The translations under genes and the position numbers were made by a program. Positions 1-8,056 of a stretch of 35,619 nt of DNA are shown in pieces. The notes beneath the pieces were generated by a model. That model was given only the letters and a program-made list of their open reading frames with translations. It had not been told where the DNA came from and searched no databases. Each line of letters opens with the position of its first letter. Within the stretch, counting starts at the first letter, position 1. Origin of the DNA: Bacteroidales bacterium (GTDB lineage: Bacteria; Bacteroidota; Bacteroidia; Bacteroidales; DTGW01); NCBI GenBank assembly GCA_026416115.1, contig JAOAFU010000054.1:1-35619 (forward strand), in the 5' to 3' direction.

Positions 1-26
1 AAGAAGGAGGTAAAATGTAAAAGACA

Positions 27-992
27 TTACTTCCAAAGATCGATGTTTATCTGCTGTTCGGGTTGATTATTACCAAAAGCAATACCTACCTGGCGTGCGG
101 CTTCGATACGTTGTTTTTCAAGCTCAACAGCCGAATCGAAAACCTTCATCTGAAAATCCCAGTCGCGTTTCTCTAACTCTAAAATTTTAGTTTTTACTTC
201 TTCAACAAATGCATTCACATCGGGTATACAGGCTGCCTCGGGATCAATACCAGATAAAATTTGAGCTACTTTCTTGGCACCGTCGGAATTGGGTTGTCCT
301 GCCCAAGTAGCCTTAGCAGCATTTAACTTCTCATTACAAGCTTTGTCGGCATATTTCTTATAAATGGGTCCAACAGCGCTTAGGGCATTATGGTAGCAAT
401 CTTTACAAACATCAGGAACCGACATAAGTTCAAACAAGGCTTCTTCGTATCGATTTTGGCTTGCAAGACTTTCGGCCTTTTTAAGAATAAAATCGCATTG
501 CGAATTATAATATTCAATGATTTTACGTTTACCCGTTTCTACCATATTTTTAAGTTCGGGAGCCGTTGGTTTGATGTTTTTTAAGCATTCTATATATGCT
601 TTAGTTTCGTTAGATCCAACGCCTTTTGCCTGAATAGAAGCCGAAGCATATTTAGTTTTAGTTTGAGCATCACCAATAAAAAAAGTAACCTCAAGGGTTA
701 AGGCCGTCATAGGAGGTGCAGTTGCGGTGATGTCTTTGGACAAAACAGTTACATTGGCTGTAATAATAAACCTGGGGTTAACAGCATTTCCTCCTGCCCC
801 TGTCTGGGTAGCAATTTGTTCGAGCTTACTTCGCAGCATATTACGAGCAGCATCGGGCATACCAGAAATTACAGGCACGTAGGCATGCAGGGCAATCCGA
901 GCGTAATCATCTGCCTTCGATTCATAATTTTGGGCTACCAATATCTTATTCGATAGCAGAAAAATACTTAAAAGAAAAAATAATTTTTTCAT
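27..992 (-). CDS. Exported hypothetical protein, 321 aa (last gene of envelope cluster)
   Basis: I do not recognise a named family. The N-terminus is a signal peptide (MKKLFFLL..., hydrophobic core, ending near VAQ at about residue 21), so the product is periplasmic or outer-membrane associated. The body has a lysine- and alanine-rich helical middle (about 150-260) with a TPR-like stretch (SLASQNRYEEALFELMSVP) and two CxxC-type cysteine pairs nearby (VCKDC), then a coiled-coil-like segment (VELEKQRIEAARQ) near the C-terminus. It follows the DUF6175-like gene on the same strand after 123 bp that contain a rho-independent terminator, so it may be made at a lower level or from its own promoter. 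The ATG is preceded by an AT-rich leader with AAAATCAA and no Shine-Dalgarno. Real gene: high confidence; function unknown. Confidence 0.8.
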   Translation of the reverse strand: MKKLFFLLSIFLLSNKILVAQNYESKADDYARIALHAYVPVISGMPDAARNMLRSKLEQIATQTGAGGNAVNPRFIITANVTVLSKDITATAPPMTALTLEVTFFIGDAQTKTKYASASIQAKGVGSNETKAYIECLKNIKPTAPELKNMVETGKRKIIEYYNSQCDFILKKAESLASQNRYEEALFELMSVPDVCKDCYHNALSAVGPIYKKYADKACNEKLNAAKATWAGQPNSDGAKKVAQILSGIDPEAACIPDVNAFVEEVKTKILELEKRDWDFQMKVFDSAVELEKQRIEAARQVGIAFGNNQPEQQINIDLWK

Positions 993-1064
993 ATAATTGA
1001 TTTTTAATTAATTAACTCACCAAAAACATGTATTAAAATTTAATACCTGATGAGTCATTGGAAT

Positions 1065-1088
1065 AAAAGGCCGTTGAATACAACGGCC
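1065..1088 (-). terminator. Rho-independent terminator after the DUF6175-like gene
   Basis: Perfect 8-bp inverted repeat GGCCGTTG / CAACGGCC with a 4-nt loop at 1069-1088. On the minus strand it is followed by TTTTATTC. It lies 28 bp past the stop of the DUF6175-like gene and before the 321-aa gene, so it would partly or fully separate that gene from the cluster. Confidence 0.8.
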
Positions 1089-1115
1089 CTTAGAGTTATC
1101 ATACTTTCCAGCACC

Positions 1116-2069
1116 TTACTTTTCACCGATGACCAAGGTAGCCTGACCAAGCCCCTTAATCATTAGCTTACTGGTGAGATTATAAGGCGGATTTTTCAAA
1201 TAATTTTGCAATCCTCTTAAGAACGATCGGGCATCAACTGCCTTACCATTTGCATCGTAGATAGGAATACGCACCTGTTCGAACAACATGAAGTTGGCCG
1301 TAGCATCGGTGGTATTGAAACGACCCTTTACCGTATTGTTTTGGAACCATTCTTCTATAATTTGTCCAAGTTCTTTTCCATCAAATTCAGTTTCGAAATC
1401 ATCGGGCCAACTATCAAATTTTTTTATACGAACAATAATTTCGCGACCATTGGCAAACATATCGTCGAAATGGGCTTGAAGCTGATTATTAAAATTATCA
1501 ATATGGGCAAGTACAGCTTCTTCGAGCAGTACAGGAAGTTCGGCAGAGAAAGAAGGAGCACCAGTTCCCGAAGCTGAAGCAATTTGTTTACCTGTATAGG
1601 CATCTATACCCTGTAAAACGAAAGTAACCGATCTTTTAGGGCCAGTCGTATTTACCGACCAGGTAATCTGTAAAATAATATCAGCTTTGGCCGATTTGTA
1701 AAGTTTATCGATGGGGCTTTCGGCCACACCGCTACCCGACTTGCTTGTGAGCATTGCGTCCTCGGCACTCTCCTGCGAAAGTTTTTTTAGCTCCTGCTCG
1801 AGAAGTTTACATGGAAACCCTCTGTCGGCCATAAGTTGACTAACTTTTGCAATAACCAAAATAAGATCACTACTCCCCTGTAAAGCTTTTTTATAGTCGG
1901 GCAGTTCTTCAACCGAACCCTGATTGTCGAATTTTAACATAAAACCATTTTGTTTACACCAGTTGTCGCTGGGTACCACCATAAGTGTTGGTTTTTTGGC
2001 TTGACCCCAAACCATGCCTGCGCTAAAAAGAACAGCAGCTAACAATAGAAATATTTTTTTCATCTTCAA
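1116..2069 (-). CDS. DUF6175-like exported protein, 317 aa
   Basis: Exported protein of unknown function. The signal peptide MKMKKIFLLLAAVLFSAGMVWG is followed by Gln-Ala, a typical Bacteroidota cleavage site. The mature part begins KPTLMVVPSDNWC and contains the stretches DRGFP, EDAMLTSKSG and IKKFDSWPDDFE, which match my memory of a Bacteroidales family annotated DUF6175; that assignment is from memory and unchecked. The segment ADIILQITWSVNTTGP followed by TFVLQGIDAYTGKQIASASG resembles the alternating strand pattern of LPS/curli-assembly type periplasmic proteins, but this is weak. The gene sits 32 bp after the 175-aa gene and ends 28 bp before a strong terminator, so it probably closes a three-gene transcript. 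Length and reading frame are intact. Confidence 0.8.
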   Translation of the reverse strand: MKMKKIFLLLAAVLFSAGMVWGQAKKPTLMVVPSDNWCKQNGFMLKFDNQGSVEELPDYKKALQGSSDLILVIAKVSQLMADRGFPCKLLEQELKKLSQESAEDAMLTSKSGSGVAESPIDKLYKSAKADIILQITWSVNTTGPKRSVTFVLQGIDAYTGKQIASASGTGAPSFSAELPVLLEEAVLAHIDNFNNQLQAHFDDMFANGREIIVRIKKFDSWPDDFETEFDGKELGQIIEEWFQNNTVKGRFNTTDATANFMLFEQVRIPIYDANGKAVDARSFLRGLQNYLKNPPYNLTSKLMIKGLGQATLVIGEK

Positions 2070-2101
2070 TACCTTTTAAAATTTCAAACTTTAAACATAT
2101 T

Positions 2102-2629
2102 TTAAAATCCTGCATCAAGTGCTTTAATAATACCGGCCTTTTCCAGATCTTTTCGCAGCTGATCTTTCATTACCGAGACCACTACCCCAATCTTATATTC
2201 TTTGCCCACTTTTAAACGATCTTCCGAATCTATCGAACCATCGTTCGATAAAGAGACGTATTTCATATAATCGCCCCCGTCGGCAAAAAATTTATCGAAA
2301 AATTCGCTATGCTCGTCTTCTACTTCTGGAGAACTAGCAAGAGGTTTTTGAGAAGTACACCCCCGACCTGCACCAGCAAATCCCTTAAAAATTACACCAT
2401 GAACTGCATTCTTTTTCGACTGCTCAATGGCAACTTTGGGTTTTTTTGAGTAGGTCCAAACTTTTATCAGGTAGGTACCTTCTACACCAATTCCAACACA
2501 CTCAATCTCATAGCGAAATGCTTCCATGTCGCGCATAGCTTTTTTCTTAGCACGTGCCTGCGACCAAAGTGGCGATGCGCTTAAAAATAATATTAATGCG
2601 CTAAATGCGAAGAATAAACTCTTTTTCAT
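2102..2629 (-). CDS. Exported hypothetical protein, 175 aa
   Basis: A small secreted protein with a signal peptide (MKKSLFFAFSALILFLSASPLWS, cleavage before QARAKKK). The mature region has the readable features GTYLIKVWTYSKKP, KKNAVHGVIFKGFAGAGRGC and KYVSLSNDG, which I remember seeing in Bacteroidales proteins encoded next to DUF6175 genes. I know no function for it. The final third (VGKEYKIGVVVSVMKDQLRKDLEKAGIIK) is compatible with a small alpha/beta domain. It lies 27 bp after the barrel-like gene and 32 bp before the DUF6175-like gene on the same strand, so the three are very probably co-transcribed. The start ATG carries the same upstream AAAATCAA-type leader as two other genes of the cluster. 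Confidence 0.78.
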   Translation of the reverse strand: MKKSLFFAFSALILFLSASPLWSQARAKKKAMRDMEAFRYEIECVGIGVEGTYLIKVWTYSKKPKVAIEQSKKNAVHGVIFKGFAGAGRGCTSQKPLASSPEVEDEHSEFFDKFFADGGDYMKYVSLSNDGSIDSEDRLKVGKEYKIGVVVSVMKDQLRKDLEKAGIIKALDAGF

Positions 2630-2656
2630 AATTAATTGATTTTAAGTTATTTAATT

Positions 2657-4381
2657 TTAGAATTGAAATCTTAAACCTATCGTTAATTGTCCACTTTTTC
2701 TCTGATCTTTAAACAAATCTAGTTGTTCTTTGGTTAGACTTGGAATTTCATTTTTGCTTTCGAAATCGGTCGATATAATCGGATTTAATGAATAGGTAGC
2801 TAAAAGCTGTATATTGTAACGAAGATTCATTCCCAATCGAGCACCAGCCTCTAAGAAAGTGGATTCGTACTTATCCTTATCCATCCCATCAGCAATATTG
2901 GTATAAGTTTCGACACCATACCCAACAAAAGGTACAAGAACAAAGTTGCGCAAGAAATTAATATCCTTACTAATTCCTCCCGAATATGAGTATATCGAAA
3001 ACTCGGGGTTAGTGGGATCGTTGGGGTTCTGATTAACATCAAGTATAAAAGTACTTGTTGCAAGATTACCCATTACATATATTTTGATGCCCGGAGGATA
3101 AGAATGAGCAACTTTACCAACATACAACGAAGTATTGGCCTCTAACATTACACTAAGCCCCTCGCCAACTACACCAGCAGTTGAACCATAACCAAAAGTT
3201 AGGGCTAAACCCCAGTCGGGACTTTCCTGCATTAACATGCCTTGATAAAGTTTACGTCCAGCAACCTGATAAAATTTAGAGGGTTCGGTTTGACCAGTAG
3301 CTATCCCTCTATTGTCGACAATTTTGTTGGAAGCTCTAACCACGCCTTTTCTTACAGCTTTCTTTTCTCCTTTTGAATTTATTTCAAATTCATAAACAAA
3401 GAAACGTTTATCGACCGATAATCCTTCCTTCAAACCTATCTTTGCCTGAATAGGTTGAGTTGAAAAAACAGGGATTTTAACCTTAAAATCTTCGTTACGC
3501 TGTGCTAACTGAGTATCTGCTTCGTCTACTATCTTCGAGAATAAACGAGCAAAAAGTTGATCATCGGATAAAGAGCCCAGTATATTTCTCGAATGATCTT
3601 TATATTGAGCAGACGAAACATATCCAAATGCATTGCTAACCTTATCGACAAAAACTATAGGAAAAGCTGTTTTGTTAAAAGCTTCAACTCTAGCAGGATC
3701 AAAACTAAAAGAGTCGTTCCAGAGGTTATTGTAAAATACTGCAGCTACCGAATCGGTCCAATCGAGTTTAAATAGGTAGCAGTCGTATAAAGCATAATAT
3801 CCCTCTTCTTCCGAAGGTAAACCCCTAAGTCTAGCGTACTCATCGGCGGTTAAAATTTTCTTAACATCATAAACCAGGATATAACTTCTATCGAGCAAAT
3901 TTTCGCCTGCATCCTGGAGAAGAGCCATTTTACGTTCAGATGCTTTAGCTTTAATAACATCTGCATCGGTGGCATTGTACATCCCTCTATCGGCGATAAG
4001 ATCCATGTTAAATTCGCCTTTATCATTTCGATTAAACCATTTGGCAACAATCTCGCGCGATACTTTCCTACTCAAAAAATCTTTTAATTGGCCTTCTTGT
4101 ATATTTCCTTTTAAATCGTCGACCCTAATTGTTCGTGTGGCAACATTATGATCGTTATATTTTGCGGGAACTGAATATTTTTCGAAAAGCACCTGCATAC
4201 GATCGGCTAATGTACCCCCTCTATTTAAGTAAATAATCGTAAGAGACGGACGCAAATAGCGACGTGATGGATTGTTGTCCCTACTATTAACCTTTGTGCT
4301 CTGAACATCCTGACATATAACAGTGCTTGACATCAGGGTGATAAATGCTGTTAGCATTAAAATTGACTTTCTTTTCATCAT
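2657..4381 (-). CDS. Large exported protein with C-terminal outer-membrane barrel-like region, 574 aa
   Basis: The ORF track starts at 4441, but the signal peptide begins at the internal MMKRKSILMLTAFITLMSS (ATG at 4381 or 4378), so I use 4381. Residues about 30-380 form a soluble region with no motif I recognise. About 385-574 show short amphipathic strands rich in Gly and aromatics (LALTFGYGS, FVLVPFVGYGVETY, LGMNLRYNIQLLATYSLNP) and the protein ends QLTIGLRFQF, with the terminal Phe expected of outer-membrane barrels inserted by BAM. I infer an outer-membrane or surface-linked protein that leads the cluster with the 175-aa and DUF6175-like proteins, 27 bp upstream of the former. No promoter with a good TAnnTTTG box was found in the 263 bp before it. 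Confidence 0.75.
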   Translation of the reverse strand: MMKRKSILMLTAFITLMSSTVICQDVQSTKVNSRDNNPSRRYLRPSLTIIYLNRGGTLADRMQVLFEKYSVPAKYNDHNVATRTIRVDDLKGNIQEGQLKDFLSRKVSREIVAKWFNRNDKGEFNMDLIADRGMYNATDADVIKAKASERKMALLQDAGENLLDRSYILVYDVKKILTADEYARLRGLPSEEEGYYALYDCYLFKLDWTDSVAAVFYNNLWNDSFSFDPARVEAFNKTAFPIVFVDKVSNAFGYVSSAQYKDHSRNILGSLSDDQLFARLFSKIVDEADTQLAQRNEDFKVKIPVFSTQPIQAKIGLKEGLSVDKRFFVYEFEINSKGEKKAVRKGVVRASNKIVDNRGIATGQTEPSKFYQVAGRKLYQGMLMQESPDWGLALTFGYGSTAGVVGEGLSVMLEANTSLYVGKVAHSYPPGIKIYVMGNLATSTFILDVNQNPNDPTNPEFSIYSYSGGISKDINFLRNFVLVPFVGYGVETYTNIADGMDKDKYESTFLEAGARLGMNLRYNIQLLATYSLNPIISTDFESKNEIPSLTKEQLDLFKDQRKSGQLTIGLRFQF

Positions 4382-4610
4382 AGTTTGATTTTTGAATTTA
4401 ATTATGCATTTGTAATTTAATATTATAGATACTATTAACAACTGCTATCAATTCAGCTATGTTTATTGTGTTTCTTTTAACAAGCAATGAACATTGATTA
4501 TAATATTTTTAAAAAACTAAAAATTGAGATTTAATACAAGTACACAAATTCCTGGGATATAATTGGTCTACCAGGATTTCATATCACAAGATACGAATTT
4601 AACCATTTTT

Positions 4611-4647
4611 ATTGAGATTCCTGATAAAATTAGTCTCAATTTTATCA
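4611..4647. other. Two overlapping inverted repeats at the end of the glycosyltransferase gene
   Basis: ATTGAGA (4611-4617) pairs with TCTCAAT (4634-4640), and TGATAAAAT (4622-4630) pairs with ATTTTATCA (4639-4647). The two hairpins share bases, so only one can form at a time. Neither is followed by a clear T-run on the minus strand. The second arm covers the stop codon of the glycosyltransferase gene. The rest of the 4382-4644 intergenic stretch is AT-rich with no other clear signal. Confidence 0.4.
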
Positions 4648-5901
4648 CCAATTTAAGGTAATTGAATGATGTCGTTGTTTTAAGCGATAAGTCTTTAATG
4701 AGGTGATGATGTCAGAAGCTTCATTTGCTCCACCTTCCATTTTTAGTAAACTATTGCTTGCCCGAAGAAGATGGATTTTAGATAAACCGTTTAAATGAGC
4801 AAAACGAATAAACTGAAGCACTTTTAGTCCGTCGAACCAATAAAAAAATCTTTTTATAAAGGTTTGTTCTTGAGAAGCATTTTGATAAGCTTCCAAAATA
4901 CGAATGTTACCTTGGTGTTTTTTAATAAATTCGTTCAACAAAGGATGAAACGAAGGGATGATTTGAGATTGATAAATATACGAAAGAGAATCAAAAAATT
5001 CTTTAAGAATTTCAAAAATTTGAGGGTTCCATGTATAAGTATAATCGTTTGTTCCAGCTGTAATTTTTTTAATAGCAGCCCCTGTTCCAAAAGGAACTCT
5101 GTCGGAAACACGAGGTGAAGGATAAATAGCAGTCGTATTAAGTTCACCATAGCTTCCCAAAAGCATCATTTTATTGAGAAAATAAAAATCTTCGCCAGCT
5201 TTTCTTTTATTCATTCCACCTTGTTTAATATATGCGTGTGCACGGACCGCAAATGCCGAACCAATAGTATGAAATGCAAAAGGAAAGCCCGCATATCGAA
5301 GACCTTCAATGTAATATCGTAGATATAATTCGTACTGGGCTATAGCATGGTAAATAGCTGTATCATATTCGTCGCCTATTATCGGATGTTCGAAATAAAC
5401 CGAACATGTTGAAATTTGAGGATACTGATTAAAATAATTAAACAACTCAATCAAATAATTTCTCTCGCAACGACAATCGGCATCGAGATTAGCAATTATA
5501 CCGTTGGGTTTGCCAACTTTATTGAAACGAATTACCGCTTCGTCCATTAAAATTTTTCGAGCGAGCCCCACCCCAGCTTCTTTAGTAGGTAAAGCTTTTA
5601 ACATAGGTAAAAAACGTAGAGAAGAACTACTGTTTTTCTCTGCCCATTTCAGAGTTTGTTCATATTGTTCGATATGAAAAGCTTCGTTTTCATCGGCCTG
5701 AGGGTAGTTAAATAAAATAATCACCTCCACAGCAGTAGGAGGAAGCAAACAATTTTTAATACTTTCTAAAGTACTTAATAACTTATCCTCCTTATAGCTG
5801 GGAATTGTGATTATCAAACTTAAATCGGTAGAAGGAGATTCCTTAAGAATGCCCTCCCGATGACTTGAGTAACGATTAAGATAATTGGCGGCAAAGCTCA
5901 C
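4645..5901 (-). CDS. Family 2 glycosyltransferase-like protein
   Basis: A soluble GT-A fold transferase of 418 aa. The fold starts at about residue 28 with SLIITIPSYKED, followed by the nucleotide-sugar binding strand and the metal-binding DxD in NLDADC (D140 and D142). A later AGEDFYFLNKM (E237, D238) matches the conserved ED acidic pair of GT2 enzymes. There is no membrane segment, so it probably acts at the cytoplasmic face. The donor and acceptor cannot be read from sequence. The start codon is GTG (plus-strand CAC at 5899-5901), placed 2 bp past the TAG of the OmpH-like gene, which suggests translational coupling. No ATG lies between this GTG and the GT fold. Expression probably comes from the promoter upstream of the OmpH-like gene. 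Confidence 0.8.
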   Translation of the reverse strand: MSFAANYLNRYSSHREGILKESPSTDLSLIITIPSYKEDKLLSTLESIKNCLLPPTAVEVIILFNYPQADENEAFHIEQYEQTLKWAEKNSSSSLRFLPMLKALPTKEAGVGLARKILMDEAVIRFNKVGKPNGIIANLDADCRCERNYLIELFNYFNQYPQISTCSVYFEHPIIGDEYDTAIYHAIAQYELYLRYYIEGLRYAGFPFAFHTIGSAFAVRAHAYIKQGGMNKRKAGEDFYFLNKMMLLGSYGELNTTAIYPSPRVSDRVPFGTGAAIKKITAGTNDYTYTWNPQIFEILKEFFDSLSYIYQSQIIPSFHPLLNEFIKKHQGNIRILEAYQNASQEQTFIKRFFYWFDGLKVLQFIRFAHLNGLSKIHLLRASNSLLKMEGGANEASDIITSLKTYRLKQRHHSITLNW

Positions 5902-5903
5902 CG

Positions 5904-6506
5904 CTATTTTTTGCTTTTCCTATATTGTTCATTAAGACCTTTAATAACATCGGCCGTAATATCGAGCGAATCGTTAACATATAGTAAATTTCCACCAAAG
6001 ACATGGCTCATGATGTAAACATACTTACCGTCTTTGTTATATTCTTTTAAAAATTCGACAATATTATTTCCCAATCGGTTGTTCAAAACGCGAGTTTCTT
6101 CGGCTAGTTCATTCTGCATACTTTCGCCTAATCTCAATAAATTCTGCTGATCAACGTATAATTGTTGTTCTATTCGTTGACGTTCGGAAGTTAATAAAAG
6201 TCCTTTTTGAACCTTGTCTTGATAATCCATTACTTTTTTTTCGTACTGCGTTTTTTTGCTGTTAAGTTCACTTTCCATTTTCCTCTGTTTCTCAGCAATT
6301 TGAGCCTTCAAATCGATATATTCGTCATAGTGAGCATAAAGCGTATCCATGTTTACAAAAGCAATACGGATATCTTTTACCGAACCAGCAGACGAAGTAG
6401 AAGCTGCAATATTTTTTATTTCAGATTTTAGTGAAAAAAATAAGAAAAATAAAATTCCTACTGCAATACCCAGTACAATGTTGATTATTAATGAAATGTT
6501 TTTCAT
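5904..6506 (-). CDS. OmpH/Skp family periplasmic chaperone-like protein
   Basis: A 200-aa protein with an N-terminal membrane helix (about residues 5-27, SLIINIVLGIAVGILFFLFF). IAVGILFF has no clear cleavage site, so it may stay anchored in the inner membrane. From about 45 it reads IRIAFVNMDTLYAHYDEY, the typical opening strand of Skp/OmpH proteins (xxAYVDxxxxxxxY). A long charged coiled coil follows (about 65-145, with QIAEKQRKMESELNSKKTQYEKK), and the final VNDSLDITADVIKGLNEQY is the usual C-terminal OmpH motif region. Skp proteins hold unfolded outer-membrane proteins in the periplasm. The downstream glycosyltransferase follows by 2 bp. A good promoter lies 45 bp upstream. Confidence 0.85.
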   Translation of the reverse strand: MKNISLIINIVLGIAVGILFFLFFSLKSEIKNIAASTSSAGSVKDIRIAFVNMDTLYAHYDEYIDLKAQIAEKQRKMESELNSKKTQYEKKVMDYQDKVQKGLLLTSERQRIEQQLYVDQQNLLRLGESMQNELAEETRVLNNRLGNNIVEFLKEYNKDGKYVYIMSHVFGGNLLYVNDSLDITADVIKGLNEQYRKSKK

Positions 6507-6550
6507 AATTATAATAATATTAAAGCTGGTTTAAATAACTCGTAAGCACG

Positions 6551-6581
6551 CAAACATAATAGAATTTTTTAAATATACCAA
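6551..6581 (-). promoter_or_regulatory. Bacteroidota-type promoter for the ompH-like/GT pair
   Basis: Read on the minus strand: TTG (6581-6579), a 20-bp spacer, then TATGTTTG (6558-6551). This fits the TTTG-N19-20-TAnnTTTG consensus of the phylum's primary sigma factor. The transcription start would be near 6544, giving a leader of about 40 nt. Confidence 0.6.
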
Positions 6582-6852
6582 CACCAGCAATAGCATTCTA
6601 TATAATTATCTATAAGAAAAAATTTATAATACTGGTCAATAATTTAGTATTTTTAATAGGAATTAATTGCTGTATTGAATAAGAAAACATGCAGTAATAT
6701 ATATAAGTTTGGATCATCTACACTAATAGAAGATGCTTTTTCATGTTTTTTTATGATTCACGGAGGATTAGTAAATCGAGATAACGAAAGTAAACATCTG
6801 TTAATGAACATGCTATTGTTCATAAAAGATTGAAAACAAAATTTAATAAAAT

Positions 6853-6884
6853 TTGTATATAGTATCGAAAAACATGTTTATTTG
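6853..6884 (+). promoter_or_regulatory. Possible promoter for cobalamin adenosyltransferase
   Basis: TTG at 6853-6855, 21-bp spacer, then TTTATTTG at 6877-6884. One base differs from the TAnnTTTG consensus. The start would be near 6891, about 87 nt before the ATG. Confidence 0.4.
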
Positions 6885-6977
6885 CAGAAAAATTAACAAA
6901 ATGAAATATAGGGTACCTTGTATTTCTATGAATTTTTCTCGAATTTTTTCATCAGAGAACCAACAAAAGGAGCAAGA

Positions 6978-7526
6978 ATGAAAATATATACAAAAACAGG
7001 CGATCGAGGAGATACTTCACTGATTGGAGGAAGGCGTGTATCTAAGGCTGATATACAAATTGATGCCTATGGTACTGTCGACGAGCTTATAGCTTTTATT
7101 GGATATTTAAGGGATAACATAAAAGATACTTATACAGCCAACTTTCTTCTTAATATTCAGGACAAACTAATGATTATTGCAGCACTTTTATCGAGAGATG
7201 CAAATAATTCCAACATTTTACTTCCAGAATTAAAGGAAAGCGATATAAAAAATTTAGAAACAGAAATCGATAGTATAGAAAAAATTATACCCCCACTTAC
7301 ATCGTTTATTTTACCGGGAGGACATCCTACAATTTCGCTGTGTCACGTGGTACGTACTATTTGTAGAAGAGCCGAACGAGTTGTTATCGCATTGGCATCT
7401 AATTTGCACGTTGAAGAGTTGGTTATTCAATATTTAAACCGTTTGTCGGACTATTTGTTTGTTCTATCTCGCAAATTAGCAAGAGAGATGAACATAAAAG
7501 AAATTGAATGGCACCCCGACTTGTGA
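6978..7526 (+). CDS. PduO-type cob(I)yrinic acid a,c-diamide adenosyltransferase
   Basis: This enzyme transfers the adenosyl group of ATP to cob(I)alamin to make coenzyme B12. The start is set at the internal ATG (6978), because AAAAGGAG lies 6 bp before it and family members begin MKIYTKTGDRGDTSL; the track's 20-residue extension is rejected. The 182-aa product shows the ATP-binding N-terminus (KTGDRGDTSLIGG), the IQIDAYGTVDEL motif, FILPGG, the RTICRRAER signature (usually VCRRAER) and YLNRLSDYLFVLSRKL near the C-terminus, all hallmarks of the PduO family. It acts as a trimer in the cytosol. It stands alone: no cobalamin synthesis or B12-dependent enzyme gene is adjacent, so a salvage role is most likely. 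Only 64 bp separate it from the DUF2795 gene, which has its own promoter. Confidence 0.93.
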   Translation: MKIYTKTGDRGDTSLIGGRRVSKADIQIDAYGTVDELIAFIGYLRDNIKDTYTANFLLNIQDKLMIIAALLSRDANNSNILLPELKESDIKNLETEIDSIEKIIPPLTSFILPGGHPTISLCHVVRTICRRAERVVIALASNLHVEELVIQYLNRLSDYLFVLSRKLAREMNIKEIEWHPDL

Positions 7527-7550
7527 GTGTGAAAAATTTTAATATTTTTG
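7521..7550 (+). promoter_or_regulatory. Promoter for the DUF2795 gene
   Basis: TTG at 7521-7523, 19-bp spacer, TATTTTTG at 7543-7550. The -33 element overlaps the end of the adenosyltransferase gene. The start would be near 7557, about 34 nt before the ATG. Confidence 0.5.
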
Positions 7551-7590
7551 TGAACTTTTTAAAAAAAGCAAAAATTAAAACCATAAGCAT

Positions 7591-7812
7591 ATGTACTGGA
7601 CATTAGAATTAGCCTCAAAACTCGAAGATGCGCCCTGGCCTGCAACCAAGGAAGAGCTGATTGATTATGCTATTCGTTCAGGCGCACCCCTCGAAGTTAT
7701 CGAGAATCTGCAGGAGATTGAGGACGAGGGAGAAGTATATGAAAGTATTGAAGATATTTGGCCAGACTATCCTAGTAAAGAGGATTTCTTCTTTAACGAA
7801 GATGAATATTAA
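7591..7812 (+). CDS. DUF2795 domain small acidic protein, 73 aa
   Basis: A 73-residue, strongly acidic protein that matches the DUF2795 pattern: L-A-S-K-L-E-D-A-P-W-P-A-T-K-E-E-L then IDYAIRSGAPLEVIENLQEI and YESIEDIWPDYPSKEDF. This family consists of small cytosolic proteins common in the Bacteroidota and Actinobacteria, with no established function that I know. It has no signal peptide or membrane helix. The ATG is preceded by a purine-rich AAAACCATAAGCAT leader. It has its own promoter and a rho-independent terminator just after the stop, so it is probably a single-gene transcript of about 280 nt. Confidence 0.85.
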   Translation: MYWTLELASKLEDAPWPATKEELIDYAIRSGAPLEVIENLQEIEDEGEVYESIEDIWPDYPSKEDFFFNEDEY

Positions 7813-7816
7813 AAAG

Positions 7817-7840
7817 TCCCACCCATGCGTGGGATTTTTT
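7817..7840 (+). terminator. Rho-independent terminator after the DUF2795 gene
   Basis: TCCCAC (7817-7822), 6-nt loop, GTGGGA (7829-7834), followed by TTTTTT. It starts 4 bp after the TAA stop. Confidence 0.85.
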
Positions 7841-8056
7841 GTTTCTGATTATATTTACTTTGCTAATTTCTTGTGTATTAAATTCTTTTTTGGCAATATA
7901 TTTTAATTCTATTTAGAGCTACTATTTTTGCCCATCCTTTCTACAAATTCTATTTTTGTAGCTATTGAAAAAACATACATTTACATTTTCATAAAAAATA
8001 CTTGAAAACTTATTTGAAATTAATTTGTTTGATAAAGAGCTAATTTTAGAAAAAAT

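Larger units (their letters stand above)
6507..6977. other. Divergent intergenic region, 471 bp
   Basis: An AT-rich stretch between the divergent ompH-like and cobalamin adenosyltransferase genes. It holds the minus-strand ompH promoter (6551-6581), a likely plus-strand promoter (6853-6884) and an isolated TAAGTTTG box at 6704-6711. A weak hairpin (CATCT/AGATG near 6716-6737 followed by CTTTTT) is too short to call. No convincing gene was found; the only short frames are under 15 codons. Confidence 0.6.

Noticed and set aside
3593-4151. Short ORFs on both strands within the barrel-like gene
   Set aside because: Shadow frames of the 574-aa gene with no start signals or recognisable features.
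6714-6745. CATCT/AGATG hairpin followed by CTTTTT
   Set aside because: Only 5 bp with a long loop in AT-rich DNA; too weak for a terminator or small RNA.
7855-7862. TTACTTTG box before feoB
   Set aside because: Almost 200 bp from the gene and no -33 element at the right distance.
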